Notes: generated by a model not told the origin, from the letters alone. Positions 53,758 to 64,000 are shown, counted from the stretch's first letter. The stretch: DNA of 64,000 nt from Nymphaea colorata (GCF_008831285.2 NC_045144.1:10519672-10583671), one strand, 5' to 3'. Made by a program: numbers and translations.

Positions 53758-54274
53758 GCCTGGGTAAGGGCCAGCCCGGCCCCTGCCCGGCCTGGCCCGT
53801 CTTCCCATCGCGCTCCGATGGAGGAGGAGGGGGAGCGGCGAGGGAGACAGAGAGGGGGAGAGGGAGAGGGGGAGCGGAAGCAGAGAGGGAGAGGGAGAGG
53901 GAGAGGGGGAGTGGAGAGGGGCAACGGGAGCAGAGAGGGAGAGGGAGAGGGAAAGCGGAGAGGGAGGGGGAGAGGGAGAGGGGGAGCGGGAGCAGAGAGG
54001 GAGAGGGATAGGGGGAGTGGAGAGGGGGAGCGGGAGCAGAGAGGGAGAGGGAGAGGGGAAGCGGAGAGGGAGAGGGAGGGGGAGAGGGAGAGGGGGAGCG
54101 GGAGCAGAGAGGAGAGGGAGAGGGGGAGGGGGTGCGGAAAGGGAGAGCGGGAGGGGAGAGGGAGAGGGGAAGCGGAGAGAGAGTGAGGGAGTAGGGCCGG
54201 GCCGGGCTATCGGGCCCGGGCCAGGTTTTCCCCGGCCCTGACCTAGGTCCGATCAGGCCGGGCTGGGCCGGCCC
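53757..54274. repeat. GGGCC-ended block with (GA/GGGA)n minisatellite
   Basis: The left part TAGGCCTGGG...CAGCCCGGCC and right part (54190-54274, GGGCCGGGCC, GGCCGGGCTGGGCCGGCC) are GC-rich and roughly inverted. Between them 53815-54190 is a GAGAGGGAGAGGGGGAGCGG minisatellite. Its Gly/Glu/Arg open frames are artefacts. It may be a non-autonomous hAT with an expanded core. Confidence 0.6.
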
Positions 54275-57200
54275 TGTAACGCTCGGCTTTTTGCAGGTCG
54301 AGTCGGGTCAGGGTCTAGACCCGGACCCGAGCTCCACGCGCGTAAGGAACCCGACGCCGTCCTCTTCTCCCTTGTTTCTCCTTCTCCCTCGTTTCCCCTC
54401 TGCGTTTCTCCCTTAGCCACGATCGCAACTCAGAGAAGAATAGGGCGGTGGGTTGAGCAGCGGCGACGGCGACGGCAGCGGCGACGGCGACGGCAGCAGC
54501 GGTAAGCTACCTCTCTCGCCCTCTCTGTCTGCCTCTCCCCTTCTCTCCTGCACATCCTTTCGTCTCTGTAGCGCTCTCTCCTTCCACGCACGCTGTCCCT
54601 CTACTCCTTGCTCGAGCTCTCATTCCCTCCTTCTCTCGCCACCTTCTCCCTCGCCTTTTCCTCCTTCCTCTTCCTTCTTCTCCTCCGTCCTACGCAGACT
54701 CTCCCTCACCGTCTGAACCCTCTCTCTCCGACCGTCTCTCCCCTCTCTGTCTGCCCTACCTTCTCTGCCCATCTCTCCACTCCGTCTGAACTCCCTTTGG
54801 TCGGTTTTTTACTCGTTTAGGGCTTTTTGGTCAATGTGCAGCTTGGGGACGCAATTGTTTCCCCACATAGCAACGGGGTGAAGGCGTTGGTGGTGGCGGC
54901 ATTGAGGGATTCTAGTCGTTTGGGGGCCTTCCGAACCCGTGAGGTGGCTGCCGGAAGGATTGCAACAGTCTAGACTCTTGAATTGGGGTGAGCAAGGGCT
55001 AATCAAGCCTAGATGATTGAATATTATCTATTTGACACGTATAATTATTGTTTGAGCATGATAGAATTAAGTATTGGTGATTTTGGGATATATATTAGCG
55101 ACTTTGCTATTTTGGGAAGTTTATGACTATGTTGAGAAGACGATGATCTATGTGTGTAAGTGCTTTTCTAGCATGATGTGTTGATTTTCGAAGCAATAGG
55201 GAAGCATGGTAGAGTTTTGATGTGGGTGAAAAGATTTAGAATCGTTTTGTTGAGCATGTGGCACAAGCTTTTGTCAACGGAGGTATTGCGGTGTTAGTTG
55301 GAGAAGAATATGTAAATTGGGTGTATTTTTGGGGAAGACGCATTAACTATAGAAAACATTTAAGAATGTATTAAGGATGGATCGATCGAAGCATTGTGTT
55401 TTGACGTTTGGTAGCAAGCAACGGCAAGATGTTGGGAAGTGGCCTATTAGAGGGCTTGTAGGTCGACACTACCCGTCGACACCTTCTTGAGGCAATGACA
55501 TGCGCCTCAATGATTTTGTTTTATATTTGTTTGGATCGATATGCTAATTAGTAGAAATCTTATCTTTTGTTTATGTCTGCAGGTACACCGGGCACGTCCC
55601 GTCGACCTTGAGCTACCAGATTCGAAGCTCGAGGCATTTTGAAGAGTTTTGTGAGCGCGCCACAGGTATGGCGGCATTCCAGGCAAATCCCTGCCTGGGG
55701 AAAATGTGTGAATGTGTGTTCCTAGGATCGTGGGATCCTAGGACCGTGATGTGAATTGATTGATTGTTTTGTGAATGAATGTGTATGCATGCAAATTGTT
55801 TGATATATGATATGATTTGTTTTGAAAGGCTATGAGAATCATGTTTTGAAAATGTTACGCACTTGCATGTGCATGTTAGAATTGATAACTGTTTAGAACA
55901 GATGAGGTGGGGTATCGAGTCGAGTATCTCCTCGACCCCAATTATGCATTAGAAAGCATCCTAGAATGATAATTGTCTAGGATAGATACGAGCCAATCAC
56001 GGATCGAGACTACTCTCCGTGGTTTGGCTAAGTTTTGAAAGGTGTGACTGATGTGTGTGATTGTGAATGATTTGTCATGTGACAAGTTCTGTTTTGGAAA
56101 ACTATTAGAAGCTTGTTTTGAAAACTGTTACGCATTTGCATGTGCATGCTAGAATTGATAACTGCTTAAGACAGATGAGGTGGGTATCGAGTCGAGTGTC
56201 TCCTCGACCCCGATTGTGCATTAGAATGCATCATAGAATGATAATTGCATAGGACAGCTACGAGCCATCACGGATCGAGACTACTCTCCGAGATTTGGCC
56301 AAGTTTTGAAAGATCTGATTGATGTGTTTGATAAAATGTGAATGTTGTGATTTGTTGCATATGTATTACCGTGGGCAATAATGCAATTGATTGAAACTTG
56401 AGGGTAGTTGTACTTGTATTGTATGACGGCTAGCTATGACTGTTAATGTTATGTGCAGGCCTCGTGTGGAGGCAATAGGAGGTGTGGGTGCACTCGTGAA
56501 GTGTACCAACCTCATGAGCTAGACAGTTATTTTGTGATTGTGCTATTATAATGATAATAATGAATGAATAAGAGATGAGAGGCCAGTGGGATGTGGCTAT
56601 GTGTTGGGAGACGTCCCGCTTTTGCCACTGGTCTCGCCTGTTCGGAGCGCAGGCGGTGCAAGGCCCCAAGGTACTGTTGTGTGATGTGCTTGGAACGTTG
56701 GCCTCCTGCCTTCCTAACCTGCGTGTCCTAGGGAAGGCTGAGTACCTCTCCTTGGAATTCACACATCCATGGATGAGTGTTCTACCGCTCCAATGGATGA
56801 ATGGATCCATACTATTCTGGGCCACCACGGGTGTTGTCTCTCAGCTATGGGCCACCCGCGGTGTGCACGTGCCTGTGTTTGCACCCACAGGAACTGTCAA
56901 TTCACTAAAGCTAATGAAAATGAAAGTATGTGAATGAAATGTGTGTGAACGAATGTATGTGATTGATGGGCATGTGAATGTTATGACTGAAATGAAATGT
57001 TTAAGCATGTCTTGCATGTGATTGAGATTGTGTAACTGTGGCCCTTGAGTGGCCTTTTCATGTCGTGGTCTATGTTAGGGGTTTTTTTGGCAAATGATGT
57101 GCCTATGCCCTGACACGACATGACGATAGATTGTTTTTTTTATTGTTCTCATACTTGTGCCCTACTTAAGAGGGTTTAGGATTTTCCTAGCTTGTTGTCA

Positions 57201-57330
57201 TAGTACGAAGGCTAAGCCTTCAGTTGTTTCTTTTTCAGGTTTTGGCGGACCCGGGGCAGCAGGTTGATCAGATGGCTTCACTCACATCCTACTAGGGAGG
57301 TTTTGGGTCTTTGGTAGTGCCGACGCGTCA
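54275..57330 (+). repeat. TGTAACG-type long repeat, copy 2
   Basis: It begins TGTAACGCTCGGC and follows copy 1 (12205) for about 1.1 kb, then extends a further 1.9 kb. It contains a two-copy duplication (55818-56350) and no retroelement protein. TGTAACG and length are compatible with a long Gypsy LTR (solo LTR), but no 5-bp target duplication was found. The open frames at 56430-56937 lie inside it and show no domain. The right end is placed near 57330, where hAT similarity begins. Confidence 0.5.
55818..56350. repeat. two-copy tandem repeat, about 273 bp
   Basis: Both copies carry GTTACGCA.TTGCATGTGCATG, GACAGATGAGGTGGG/GAACAGATGAGGTGGGG, GTATCGAGTCGAGT and CACGGATCGAGACTACTCTC, about 272-273 bases apart. 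Confidence 0.85.
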
Positions 57331-58296
57331 TGTGACTATACTTGGGATCACTTGCCACATTCATCCCTGCTCGTTGGCAAACTGGAGCATTATCGATAAT
57401 TATTTGCCCAACACTATCTTCACCCACTTCTTTGATGACTTCTATAAATAGCCCTTTTAAATACTCAACATCTTTATACTCCCAAGATGCATCAACACAT
57501 TTCAAAAGATTGGTCCATCAAGCGAATAAACAATAAAATTTATCAGTGGCCGCCTTTGTATATCAGTCCACCCGTCAGAAGCAATGGATACTCCATATTG
57601 TATCCAGGAAAATTTCTTCTCTCTAATAATTTTTCAATGTTTGCCTTTGCTTCTGCAAGAATTATTGTTCTCAACTTCTCTGAACTCGTGGGTACATAAC
57701 CACTCAAACTACAATTAGCCAAACCTGTAACAACATTTTTCCAATAAGGACTTTTGGCTACATTAAAAGGAACTGAACTTGCAAAAAAGAAGGTAAAAGA
57801 ACCTTCTGATCTTTCTATCCATCTCTGCCCTTCCCATATTTTTGAATGCTTGTGCTAATGTTTTGGTAGCTCCAATCGCCACGTTCTTTTTTCTTTTCTT
57901 TGAAGCATCTTCATCTTCTTCAATAGCATAAAGGGGAACAGATAGTTCACTTGACTTGGCTGAAGATTTCTTCGTCTCAGCTGCATCCTGTTCTTTTTTT
58001 AATATTCTAATCTCCTCGTTGGTAACTTTTGGGCATGGTCTAATTCCAATGCCTGAGATATGCAACAAATGTGCTTTGCAACGTGTATAAGAGCCAGTGA
58101 ACATCATATTACAAAATTTGCAAGAAAAAATTACATTCCCACCACCACCTGGTTCTTTTCCTAGTTTTTTCACATAGCGCCAAAGAGGCTGAGATGAATT
58201 ATCCTTCTCTACTGCAGCGGTATTAACACTACTACTGCTGCTTGCTACATTTCTACTTCCACTTGTAGGCAGTGTTTCTTTTCCTTTATCAGCCAT
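57331..58296 (-). pseudogene. hAT transposase N-terminal fragment (BED finger)
   Basis: The minus strand starts MADKGKETLPTSG, with a Ser-rich leader and a BED finger (LWRYVKKLG, CKFCN, RCKAHLLHISG). It continues past a frame change at about 57780 to the DUF659 region near 57480-57360 (YLKGLFIEVIKEVG, QIIIDNAPVCQRAG, including the second-Asp motif IIDNA). Similarity stops at about 57340 at the junction with the TGTAACG repeat. The protein is truncated and frameshifted. Confidence 0.75.
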
Positions 58297-58949
58297 TACA
58301 ACTTATATGAAAAGCACCTAGCAAGAAATCAACACATTTCAGAGAACAAGACACGAGTTGTATCCAAAAGCTAAGCGCAAATTTACTGCTCGACTGAGCT
58401 GAAGCACAAACAATGATCGAAGTGGAAATGTGACGAACAAAACACAGGGCAGAAACAAACGTGAACAAGAAAGCAGATGTACAAAAATGTTAGTCATTCA
58501 AAACGTGACGAACAAAAAAGAGGGCAAAAGAAATAGGGAACAGAAAAAAGAGACAAACAAAAAAGAAGATGAAGAAGAAAACAGACGTCCGCCTGAGAAT
58601 CACCACCTGTCCTCGCCGGAGAACGTCCACTTGCTGTCGCTGATCGCCGGTGAATGAAGATGAAGAAGAAAGCAGACGAACGAAAAAGAAGAAAAAACAA
58701 GCAAATACCCGAATACCGTCGCCGGAGATCGTCCGCTGTCGCCGTGGCCACCTGCAGTGGTCGTCTGTCTGCCGTCGCAGTGCGTGGTCGCCGGCCGCCG
58801 TGCATGGTTGATCGTCTGTCGTGCGTGAGAGAAGATGAAGAAGAAAGCAGACGAACAAAAATTTGGGCTTAAGGGTTTCGAACAATTTCACGTTAAAATA
58901 GTTTAACACCTTAAAATCTAAAACTCGTTAATAATAAAAGCGAACAGAT
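58297..58949. other. hAT 5' flank; A- and GA-rich low-complexity DNA
   Basis: Repeated GAAGATGAAGAAGAAAGCAGACGAACAAAAA words and GTCGCCGG/CGTCTGTC words; no gene. Probably the 5' non-coding region of the hAT fragment. Confidence 0.4.
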
Positions 58950-59460
58950 TTGGCCTTCGGTACGTTGACCGAGTCCGAAAAAGGTCGAAAATGGCCTTCG
59001 GTACGTGACCATACCCGGTGCGGTCAACGCCCACCACTGCCGCACCCAATGGCGTACCCGTACCGGTACCGATTTTGTACTAGTACCGTGCGGGTACTCC
59101 TCCTTAGGAGGAGTACCCGTGTGACAGAGGTATCAAAGTAAAGAATATACATCAACATAAAGAAATAAATAACACAAAAAATATATATAAACGGCTCTTG
59201 CAACAGTGTGTTTAAGGAACCTATGAAAAACTTTAAACATATAGACAACTGAGCAGCCCCCTAGACAGTCAAATATGAACATCAACCGAATTTTCACATC
59301 CAAATAATAGAATGAAAAGTAAGATGGAAAAAAATAAATCAAAATAAAATTAAGCAGTTTGGATCTATAGGAATCCAAGTGTATCCAAGTACCCATTTTG
59401 GGTACGGGTACGGCGACACGGGTACGTGGACCTTACTAAATTACCCATGTGACTTAGCCT
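58950..59460. repeat. GGTACC/GTACCG-rich repeat, MITE-like
   Basis: Left part (58955-59120): CCTTCGGTACGT twice, and GTACCCGTACCGGTACC; right end TACCCATGTGACTTAGCC (59440-59457), matching MITE termini at 20926. Flanked by a decayed CCTCCTTAGGAGG palindrome. No ORF. Confidence 0.5.
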
Positions 59461-59652
59461 CGTAGGGGGGACAAGAAGGGCTGAGACAATTTAATGAGTT
59501 GACTCAGTGAATTGTAAAACATTGCTAACTAAATATATAAATGCAGTTGAGAAATAGAATAGGAAGAAGATTGAAGGTAACATCCACAAAACTTAATTAA
59601 CTTGGGACATCGGCTAGAAGAGAAACAAAAATTGATTATTAGAAATGATGCC
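59461..59652. other. flank of copia element
   Basis: AT-rich DNA up to the 5' LTR at 59653; nothing recognised. Confidence 0.4.
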
Positions 59653-59930
59653 TGTTAACATATCGTGTATAGGGAACCGGGTCTGGATATAGACCCGGTC
59701 CCATGGGCACGGGTACCGAGAGTGGCTCGGTACCCTAGGCGGGTCTCCCTCTTATTTAATCCCACTTATGGTGTAATTGTTGATAAAGTGGAATAACATT
59801 TTCTCTCTCCTAGGGTTGCGGTTGTGCCCCTAGGTTAGAGCTTCTCCGTGGTTTTTCACCTCTCTTTGAGGTTTTCCACGTATATTGTGTGTCTCTTCTC
59901 TTTCTCTCTATCTTGGTTTGTGTTTCGACA
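59653..59930 (+). repeat. copia 5' LTR
   Basis: TG...CA ends, a promoter-like CTTATTTAATCC (about 59751), then a CT-rich region before the primer-binding site. The mate LTR is not in the window. Confidence 0.85.
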
Positions 59931-59942
59931 TGGTATCAGAGC
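59931..59942 (+). promoter_or_regulatory. primer-binding site (tRNA-iMet)
   Basis: TGGTATCAGAGC directly after the LTR, the classic plant copia primer-binding site. Confidence 0.9.
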
Positions 59943-60176
59943 CAACGCGCAAGAGATCGTTGGTGTGCTATAGTCGTGTTTCCGCCGTTTTTCCGCCGCT
60001 GTTGTTTCCGCCGTAGCCTCCGCTCTCTGCAGCGCCGTCGCCATCTTCAGCGCCGCCGCTGCCCACCGCTGTCGCTCTGACCAGCACCGCCACCGTCCAG
60101 TGCCGCCGCCGTCTAGCGCCGCTGCCTCTTGTTTGTCGTCTCTGGTGCTAGGTATTCCTTCTCCTTGGTGATTGTG

Positions 60177-61493
60177 ATGGCCGAGGAGATGTCCCTCAAG
60201 ATCGATGATGCCCTAGACACGGGCAGCAATACCAAGAGCGAGATCTTGCCTGTTCAAGTCACCTCCATCCGGCTGAACAAGGATAACTCTCTCTTGGTCT
60301 GCTGCCCTAGAAATTGGGATAACCAGTCGTGGTCACCTGTCCAACATTACTGGGGAGAAGCCCGCACCTTCTAAAACAGATCCGCGATGGGCTACTTGGG
60401 CGTTGGAAGATAGTCAGGTTAAAGTATGGATTATTAGTTCTGTTTCCGCAGATATTCAGCCTTTGATCTTGCGTAAATCGACTGCCTACGACATGTGGAC
60501 TGTGCTTGCACGGATGTATGGCCGTAAGAAGAGAGTGTTGCGTACGTACCAAATCAAACGTAGCATATACTCTCTTAAACAGGGTGACTTGTCCGTAGCC
60601 TCTTTCTTTGCAGCCCTGAAGACTAAATGAGAGGAACTTGACTACCATGGAAATGATGACTGGCACTGTGGTTCTGATCATGCCTTGTACTGGGACAAAG
60701 AATGGATGGATCGGACGTTTATTTTCCTTGGAGGCTTACGCGATGAATTTGAATCCATTAGGAGCCAAATTCTCAATTGTGACGAGGTCCCCGGAATTGA
60801 AGAGGTGTATGCCCGTGTGGAATCTGAGGAACAGCGTCGCCAGGTGATGCATATTGACACCAGTCAGGGGAGTTCTCCATCAGCCTTTGTTAGTCGTGCT
60901 TCTGGGATTGGACAGCGTCCTGCTCGGCGGTGTAGCCATTGCAACAAATTGGGACATTCTGTTGACTTTTGTTGGGATCTTCATCTTGAGAGGCGGCTTG
61001 TTCGGGGTCGTCCTCCTTCTAGCCGCCGGAGTCCTTCTGTGCCTGAGCCTAGTCAGAGTAGTCCTTCAAATGTTGCCAAATCTAAGCTTTCCTCCGATCA
61101 AATCAAAGAACTGCAAGCGTATATCAGCCGGTTGTCTACTACTCTGGAGGATGCTTCCACGTCTGAGGGGGCTAAGTTAGCCCAAGCTCTCGTGGCCACT
61201 AGTGACCAAGGTAATTCCTCACATGGTAATTGGATTGTTGATAGTGGCACTACGCATCATATGACAGGGGACCCTAAGATGTTCCAAGAATACAAATTGT
61301 CTTCTGGGCAGCAACGTGTGTCTATGGCTGATGGTTCTTCTATCTCTGTGGCTGGGAAAGGGAGTTTGTCCTTGTTAAATAAATACTGTCTTCATAATGC
61401 TCTTCATGTTCCCAATACTCCTGTGAATTTGTTATATGTCAGCAGTATTACTAAAGAACTCAACTGTAATCTGATCTTTTCTGCCTGCAGGAC
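60177..61493 (+). pseudogene. copia gag-protease region, broken
   Basis: ATG at 60177 (MAEEMSLKI), a gag frame that shifts near 60296, resumes in another frame (WALEDSQVKVWIISSVS) and has a stop TGA at 60628-60630. Downstream: a CCHC knuckle (CSHCNKLGHSVDFC, 60931-60972), a Ser/Arg-rich linker, and an aspartic protease with the DSGTTHHMTGD catalytic box near 61240. The next frame change is near 61490. It encoded the capsid, nucleocapsid and protease of the element. Confidence 0.85.
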
Positions 61494-63983
61494 TTGGTGA
61501 CGGGGCAGAAGATTGAGATTGGTTCGGCTATTGATGGGCTCTATAGACTGCCTGTGCAGGTTGCGTCTGCTCTTATTTCAGCCACTAGTGGACAGTTGTC
61601 AGGCATGGAAGACAGATCTATTATTATGCGATGGCACGAGTGGCTTAGTCATCTTTCGTTTCCGTTGATTAAGAAGTTGTTTCCTAGTTTGTTTCATTCT
61701 GTTTCCATGGACTCCTTCACCTGTGAAGTGTGTCAGTTGGCTAAACATGTTAGGGCCTCGTACCCTATTTCATTCAATAAAACCACTCGTCCATTTGCTT
61801 TGGTTCACTCTGATGTTTGGGGTCCTTCGGGAGTACCCACGTGTCGTGGTTTTCATTACTTTATGACCCTTATTGATGATTACTCTCGTTGTACGTTCGT
61901 GTATCTGTTGAAAGAACGTAGTGAAGTTCCCGTTATTGTCAAAAACTTTGTGGCATTTGTTGAGACTCAGTTTCAGACGTCTATCCAAGCTTTTCGCACC
62001 GATAATGCTAGAGAGTATGTCTCTCAATCCCTAGATGATTTCTTAAAGAGCAAGGGCATTGTTCATGAAACGTCCTGTAGTTACACACCTCCCCAAAACG
62101 GCGTGGCTGAATGGAAGAATCGCCATTTACTTGATGTTACCCGGGCTATTCTGTTCCATCGGCAGGTTCCCAAGCGCTACTGGGGTGATGCGCTTCTCAC
62201 TAGTGCCCACCTTATCAACCGTATGCCTACCCGTGTGTTGCAGGGTCATTCCCCGTACTCTATGCTTTGGCCAACTCAGAATCCCTGGCCTCTTACTCCT
62301 CGGGTGTTCGGGTGTGTCTGTTTTATTCATGACCATAGTCCCACCCTCAAGAAACTTGATCCTCGGTCTATCAAGGCTGTCTTCCTGGGGTATTCCTCCA
62401 CTCAGAAGGGATACAAATGTGTTGATCCTACCACTTCTAAAGTCTATGTTTCCCGGGACGTTACCTTCCATGAACACGAGGCATACTTTCATGTGAATCC
62501 TCTTCAGGGGAAGTATCTAGGGAACAGTAGTGAAGAGTATTCCTCAAATCAGTTGATTCAGTTTATGGATTTCTTGGATTACAAGGCTAGTGACAGTGTG
62601 GCAGACACAGTCAGAGATGATAGAGACTGTCACATGGACGAGGGCCTTGTTGATAATCAGCCTACGGCCCGTGATCATTTGTTTGGCCAGGTGTACAAAA
62701 GGAAAAAGACAGATGGGGTTGAAAATGTTGATGTAACCAATCCCAATCCTGTGAGTTCCCCGGATGACCCAAGTCTAATCAATGAAGAGCTTCCTATAGC
62801 CCTGTGCAAGGGCACCAGGTCTTGTACTTCTCATCCAATTCAGAGATTTGTCTCTTATGCGAAATTGAGTAAGAGTTACAAATGCTTTATAACATCCTTG
62901 TCTAAGTCTGTTATTCCCAGGTGTGTGGAAGATGCTAGAGAGGATCCTAAATGGCTACAGGCCATGACAGAGGAGATGGATGCCTTGGCGAAGAATGACA
63001 CTTGGGAAGTTGTGGATATTCCCAAGGGGACTCATTTAGTTGGTTCAAAGTGGGTGTTCAATGTGAAGTATAAACCAAATGGTACTGTGGAAAGGTATAA
63101 GGCTCGGCTTGTTGCAAAGGGGTTCAGCCAGAAATATGGTATTGATTATCTTGAAACCTTTGCCCATGTTGCCAAACTGAAAACTGTGAGGGTCATCTTA
63201 ACACTTGTCGTGCAAAAGGGGTGGAGCATGGATCAACTTGATGTTAAGAATGCATTCTTGAATGGCCATCTAGAAGAAGAGGTCTACATGAGTATGCCTC
63301 CTGGATATGTTCAATGCGGAAAATGTTGTTATCTCAAGAAAGCCTTGTATGGATTAAAGCAGTCTCCTAGAGCATGGTTTGAAAGACTGAGGATAGTGAT
63401 GAAGACGAATGGATACAAACAGGGAAATGGTGATCACACCCTGTTCATTAAGCAGAGAGATGGCCTGGTGAGTCTTCTTCTTGTGTATGTTGATGATATG
63501 ATAGTCACAGGTGACGATGAAGAAGAGAAAAGGAAGATGAAGGAGAGGTTAGCTGCTGAATTTGATCTTAAAGATTTGGGTAAACTAAGGTACTTTCTGG
63601 GAATAGAGATTGCTCGGTCAGAGACAGGGCTGGTTATGAGCCAAAGGAAATACACTCTGGATCTTATAAAGGAGACAGGCAAACTTGGATGTAGGCCCTT
63701 TCTAACTCCAATGGAGTCCGGTACAAAGATAAGCATCAAAACTGGCAACATCCTAGATGAGGAAGGAAAAGGGCGGTATCAGAGGCTGGTTGGTAAGCTC
63801 ATCTATCTTAGTCTTACTCGACCTGATATTACTTATGCTGTAAATGTGTTGAGTCAGTTTATGCATGATGCTCCTACTTATTGTCACTGGAAGAGTGCAG
63901 AAAGAGTGTTGGGGTACCTAAAGAATGACCCAGGAAAAGGATTACTCTATACTAAGCAAGACCAACTTAATATTGAAGGATAG
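61494..63983 (+). CDS. copia integrase, reverse transcriptase and partial RNase H
   Basis: One 829-codon frame. Gag-pre-integrase with WHEWLSHLSF and CEVCQLAKH (HHCC zinc site); integrase core with HSDVWGP (61807), FRTDNAREY (61996) and PPQNGVAEWKN, the D-D-E residues all present; GVFGCVCF; a variable linker with acidic stretches; reverse transcriptase with WVFNVKYKPNGTVERYKARL, LDVKNAFLNGHLEE and the YVDDM catalytic box (63486-63500); then the first part of RNase H (DITYAVNVLSQFMHD) up to TAG at 63981, after which SDADW continues in the same frame. The frame begins within pol, so the ATG at 61494 is not a real start. The product is part of a polyprotein, normally made with gag. Confidence 0.88.
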   Translation: MVTGQKIEIGSAIDGLYRLPVQVASALISATSGQLSGMEDRSIIMRWHEWLSHLSFPLIKKLFPSLFHSVSMDSFTCEVCQLAKHVRASYPISFNKTTRPFALVHSDVWGPSGVPTCRGFHYFMTLIDDYSRCTFVYLLKERSEVPVIVKNFVAFVETQFQTSIQAFRTDNAREYVSQSLDDFLKSKGIVHETSCSYTPPQNGVAEWKNRHLLDVTRAILFHRQVPKRYWGDALLTSAHLINRMPTRVLQGHSPYSMLWPTQNPWPLTPRVFGCVCFIHDHSPTLKKLDPRSIKAVFLGYSSTQKGYKCVDPTTSKVYVSRDVTFHEHEAYFHVNPLQGKYLGNSSEEYSSNQLIQFMDFLDYKASDSVADTVRDDRDCHMDEGLVDNQPTARDHLFGQVYKRKKTDGVENVDVTNPNPVSSPDDPSLINEELPIALCKGTRSCTSHPIQRFVSYAKLSKSYKCFITSLSKSVIPRCVEDAREDPKWLQAMTEEMDALAKNDTWEVVDIPKGTHLVGSKWVFNVKYKPNGTVERYKARLVAKGFSQKYGIDYLETFAHVAKLKTVRVILTLVVQKGWSMDQLDVKNAFLNGHLEEEVYMSMPPGYVQCGKCCYLKKALYGLKQSPRAWFERLRIVMKTNGYKQGNGDHTLFIKQRDGLVSLLLVYVDDMIVTGDDEEEKRKMKERLAAEFDLKDLGKLRYFLGIEIARSETGLVMSQRKYTLDLIKETGKLGCRPFLTPMESGTKISIKTGNILDEEGKGRYQRLVGKLIYLSLTRPDITYAVNVLSQFMHDAPTYCHWKSAERVLGYLKNDPGKGLLYTKQDQLNIEG

Positions 63984-64000
63984 TCTGACGCAGATTGGGC

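Larger units (their letters stand above)
59653..64000 (+). mobile_element. Ty1/copia retrotransposon, 5' LTR to RNase H, cut by window edge
   Basis: A 278-bp 5' LTR (59653-59930, TGTTAACATATC to TTTCGACA) is followed at once by the primer-binding site TGGTATCAGAGC (59931-59942), matching initiator tRNA-Met. A GC-rich leader leads to gag at 60177, then protease, integrase, reverse transcriptase and the start of RNase H in copia order. The 3' end and 3' LTR are outside. Lesions seen: a frameshift near 60296, a stop TGA at 60628, a frame change near 61490, and a stop TAG at 63981. The element is relatively young but not autonomous as read. Confidence 0.9.

Noticed and set aside
53818-54241. Gly/Glu/Arg-repeat protein-like frames
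   Set aside because: Translation of a GA-rich minisatellite.
56430-56937. 132- and 120-codon overlapping frames
   Set aside because: Inside the TGTAACG repeat, opposite strands, no motif, and no equivalent in copy 1.
1-64000. CRISPR arrays, operons, prophage or organelle inserts
   Set aside because: No direct-repeat/spacer arrays and no bacterial-type gene packing were seen; gene structure is eukaryotic throughout.
1-64000. tRNA, rRNA or miRNA genes
   Set aside because: No convincing cloverleaf, rRNA core or precursor hairpin was recognised by eye; a dedicated RNA scan was not possible here.

Overview
This window looks like nuclear DNA from a flowering plant. The evidence is split genes with GT-AG introns, a chloroplast-targeted circularly permuted GTPase, a TFIIH-type cyclin H, and a dense mixture of Ty1/copia LTR retrotransposons, hAT DNA transposons, TRIMs and MITE-like repeats, with many microsatellites. 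The sequence alone does not place it in a particular angiosperm lineage. Nothing bacterial, organellar or CRISPR-like was seen.

Host genes. (1) 2556-4412 (+): the last three exons of a conserved gene, probably a DUF3598/calycin-type protein; the 5' exons are not visible. (2) 14362-17685 (+): a BPG2-like chloroplast GTPase of the YqeH/NOA1 class in three exons. The exon 2-exon 3 junction is one base out of frame, and an antisense fragment of U2 snRNA lies just upstream of the start codon. (3) 20185-48095 (-): cyclin H (CYCH1-type), recovered exon by exon. Eight small exons join in frame, but they are spread over about 28 kb because the introns are loaded with transposons; one intron is 18.8 kb. 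The 5' exons were not found, so the cyclin H 5' intron probably continues to or beyond the right edge, making the right two thirds of the window largely one gene.

Mobile DNA. Left: a copia RT edge fragment, a hAT fragment, then a 5.5-kb Ac-like hAT element (4939-10408) with a near-perfect 8-bp target duplication. Between BPG2 and cyclin H: a 0.67-kb deletion derivative (19016-19689) of a hAT family whose full-length members sit inside the 18.8-kb cyclin H intron. One of these (29460-32901) has an apparently intact 776-aa transposase and is nested inside an older non-autonomous relative (28997-33240). The other (42123-45619) is intact except for one stop codon. All three intronic elements have 8-bp target duplications that can be read directly. 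Copia remnants lie at 22.2, 24.5-25.7, 33.5-36.5, 37.7/41.6, 39.5-41.6, 48.8-51.3 and 51.3-51.8 kb. A longer copia element with 5' LTR, primer-binding site, gag and pol starts at 59653 and runs off the right edge. TRIMs occur at 23.2 and 51.8 kb. A long repeat beginning TGTAACG occurs at 12.2 and 54.3 kb.

Interactions. BPG2 (+) and cyclin H (-) are convergent. The transposons are best explained as insertions into introns and intergenic DNA. The cyclin H exons remain in frame, while BPG2 may carry a recent lesion or a sequence error.
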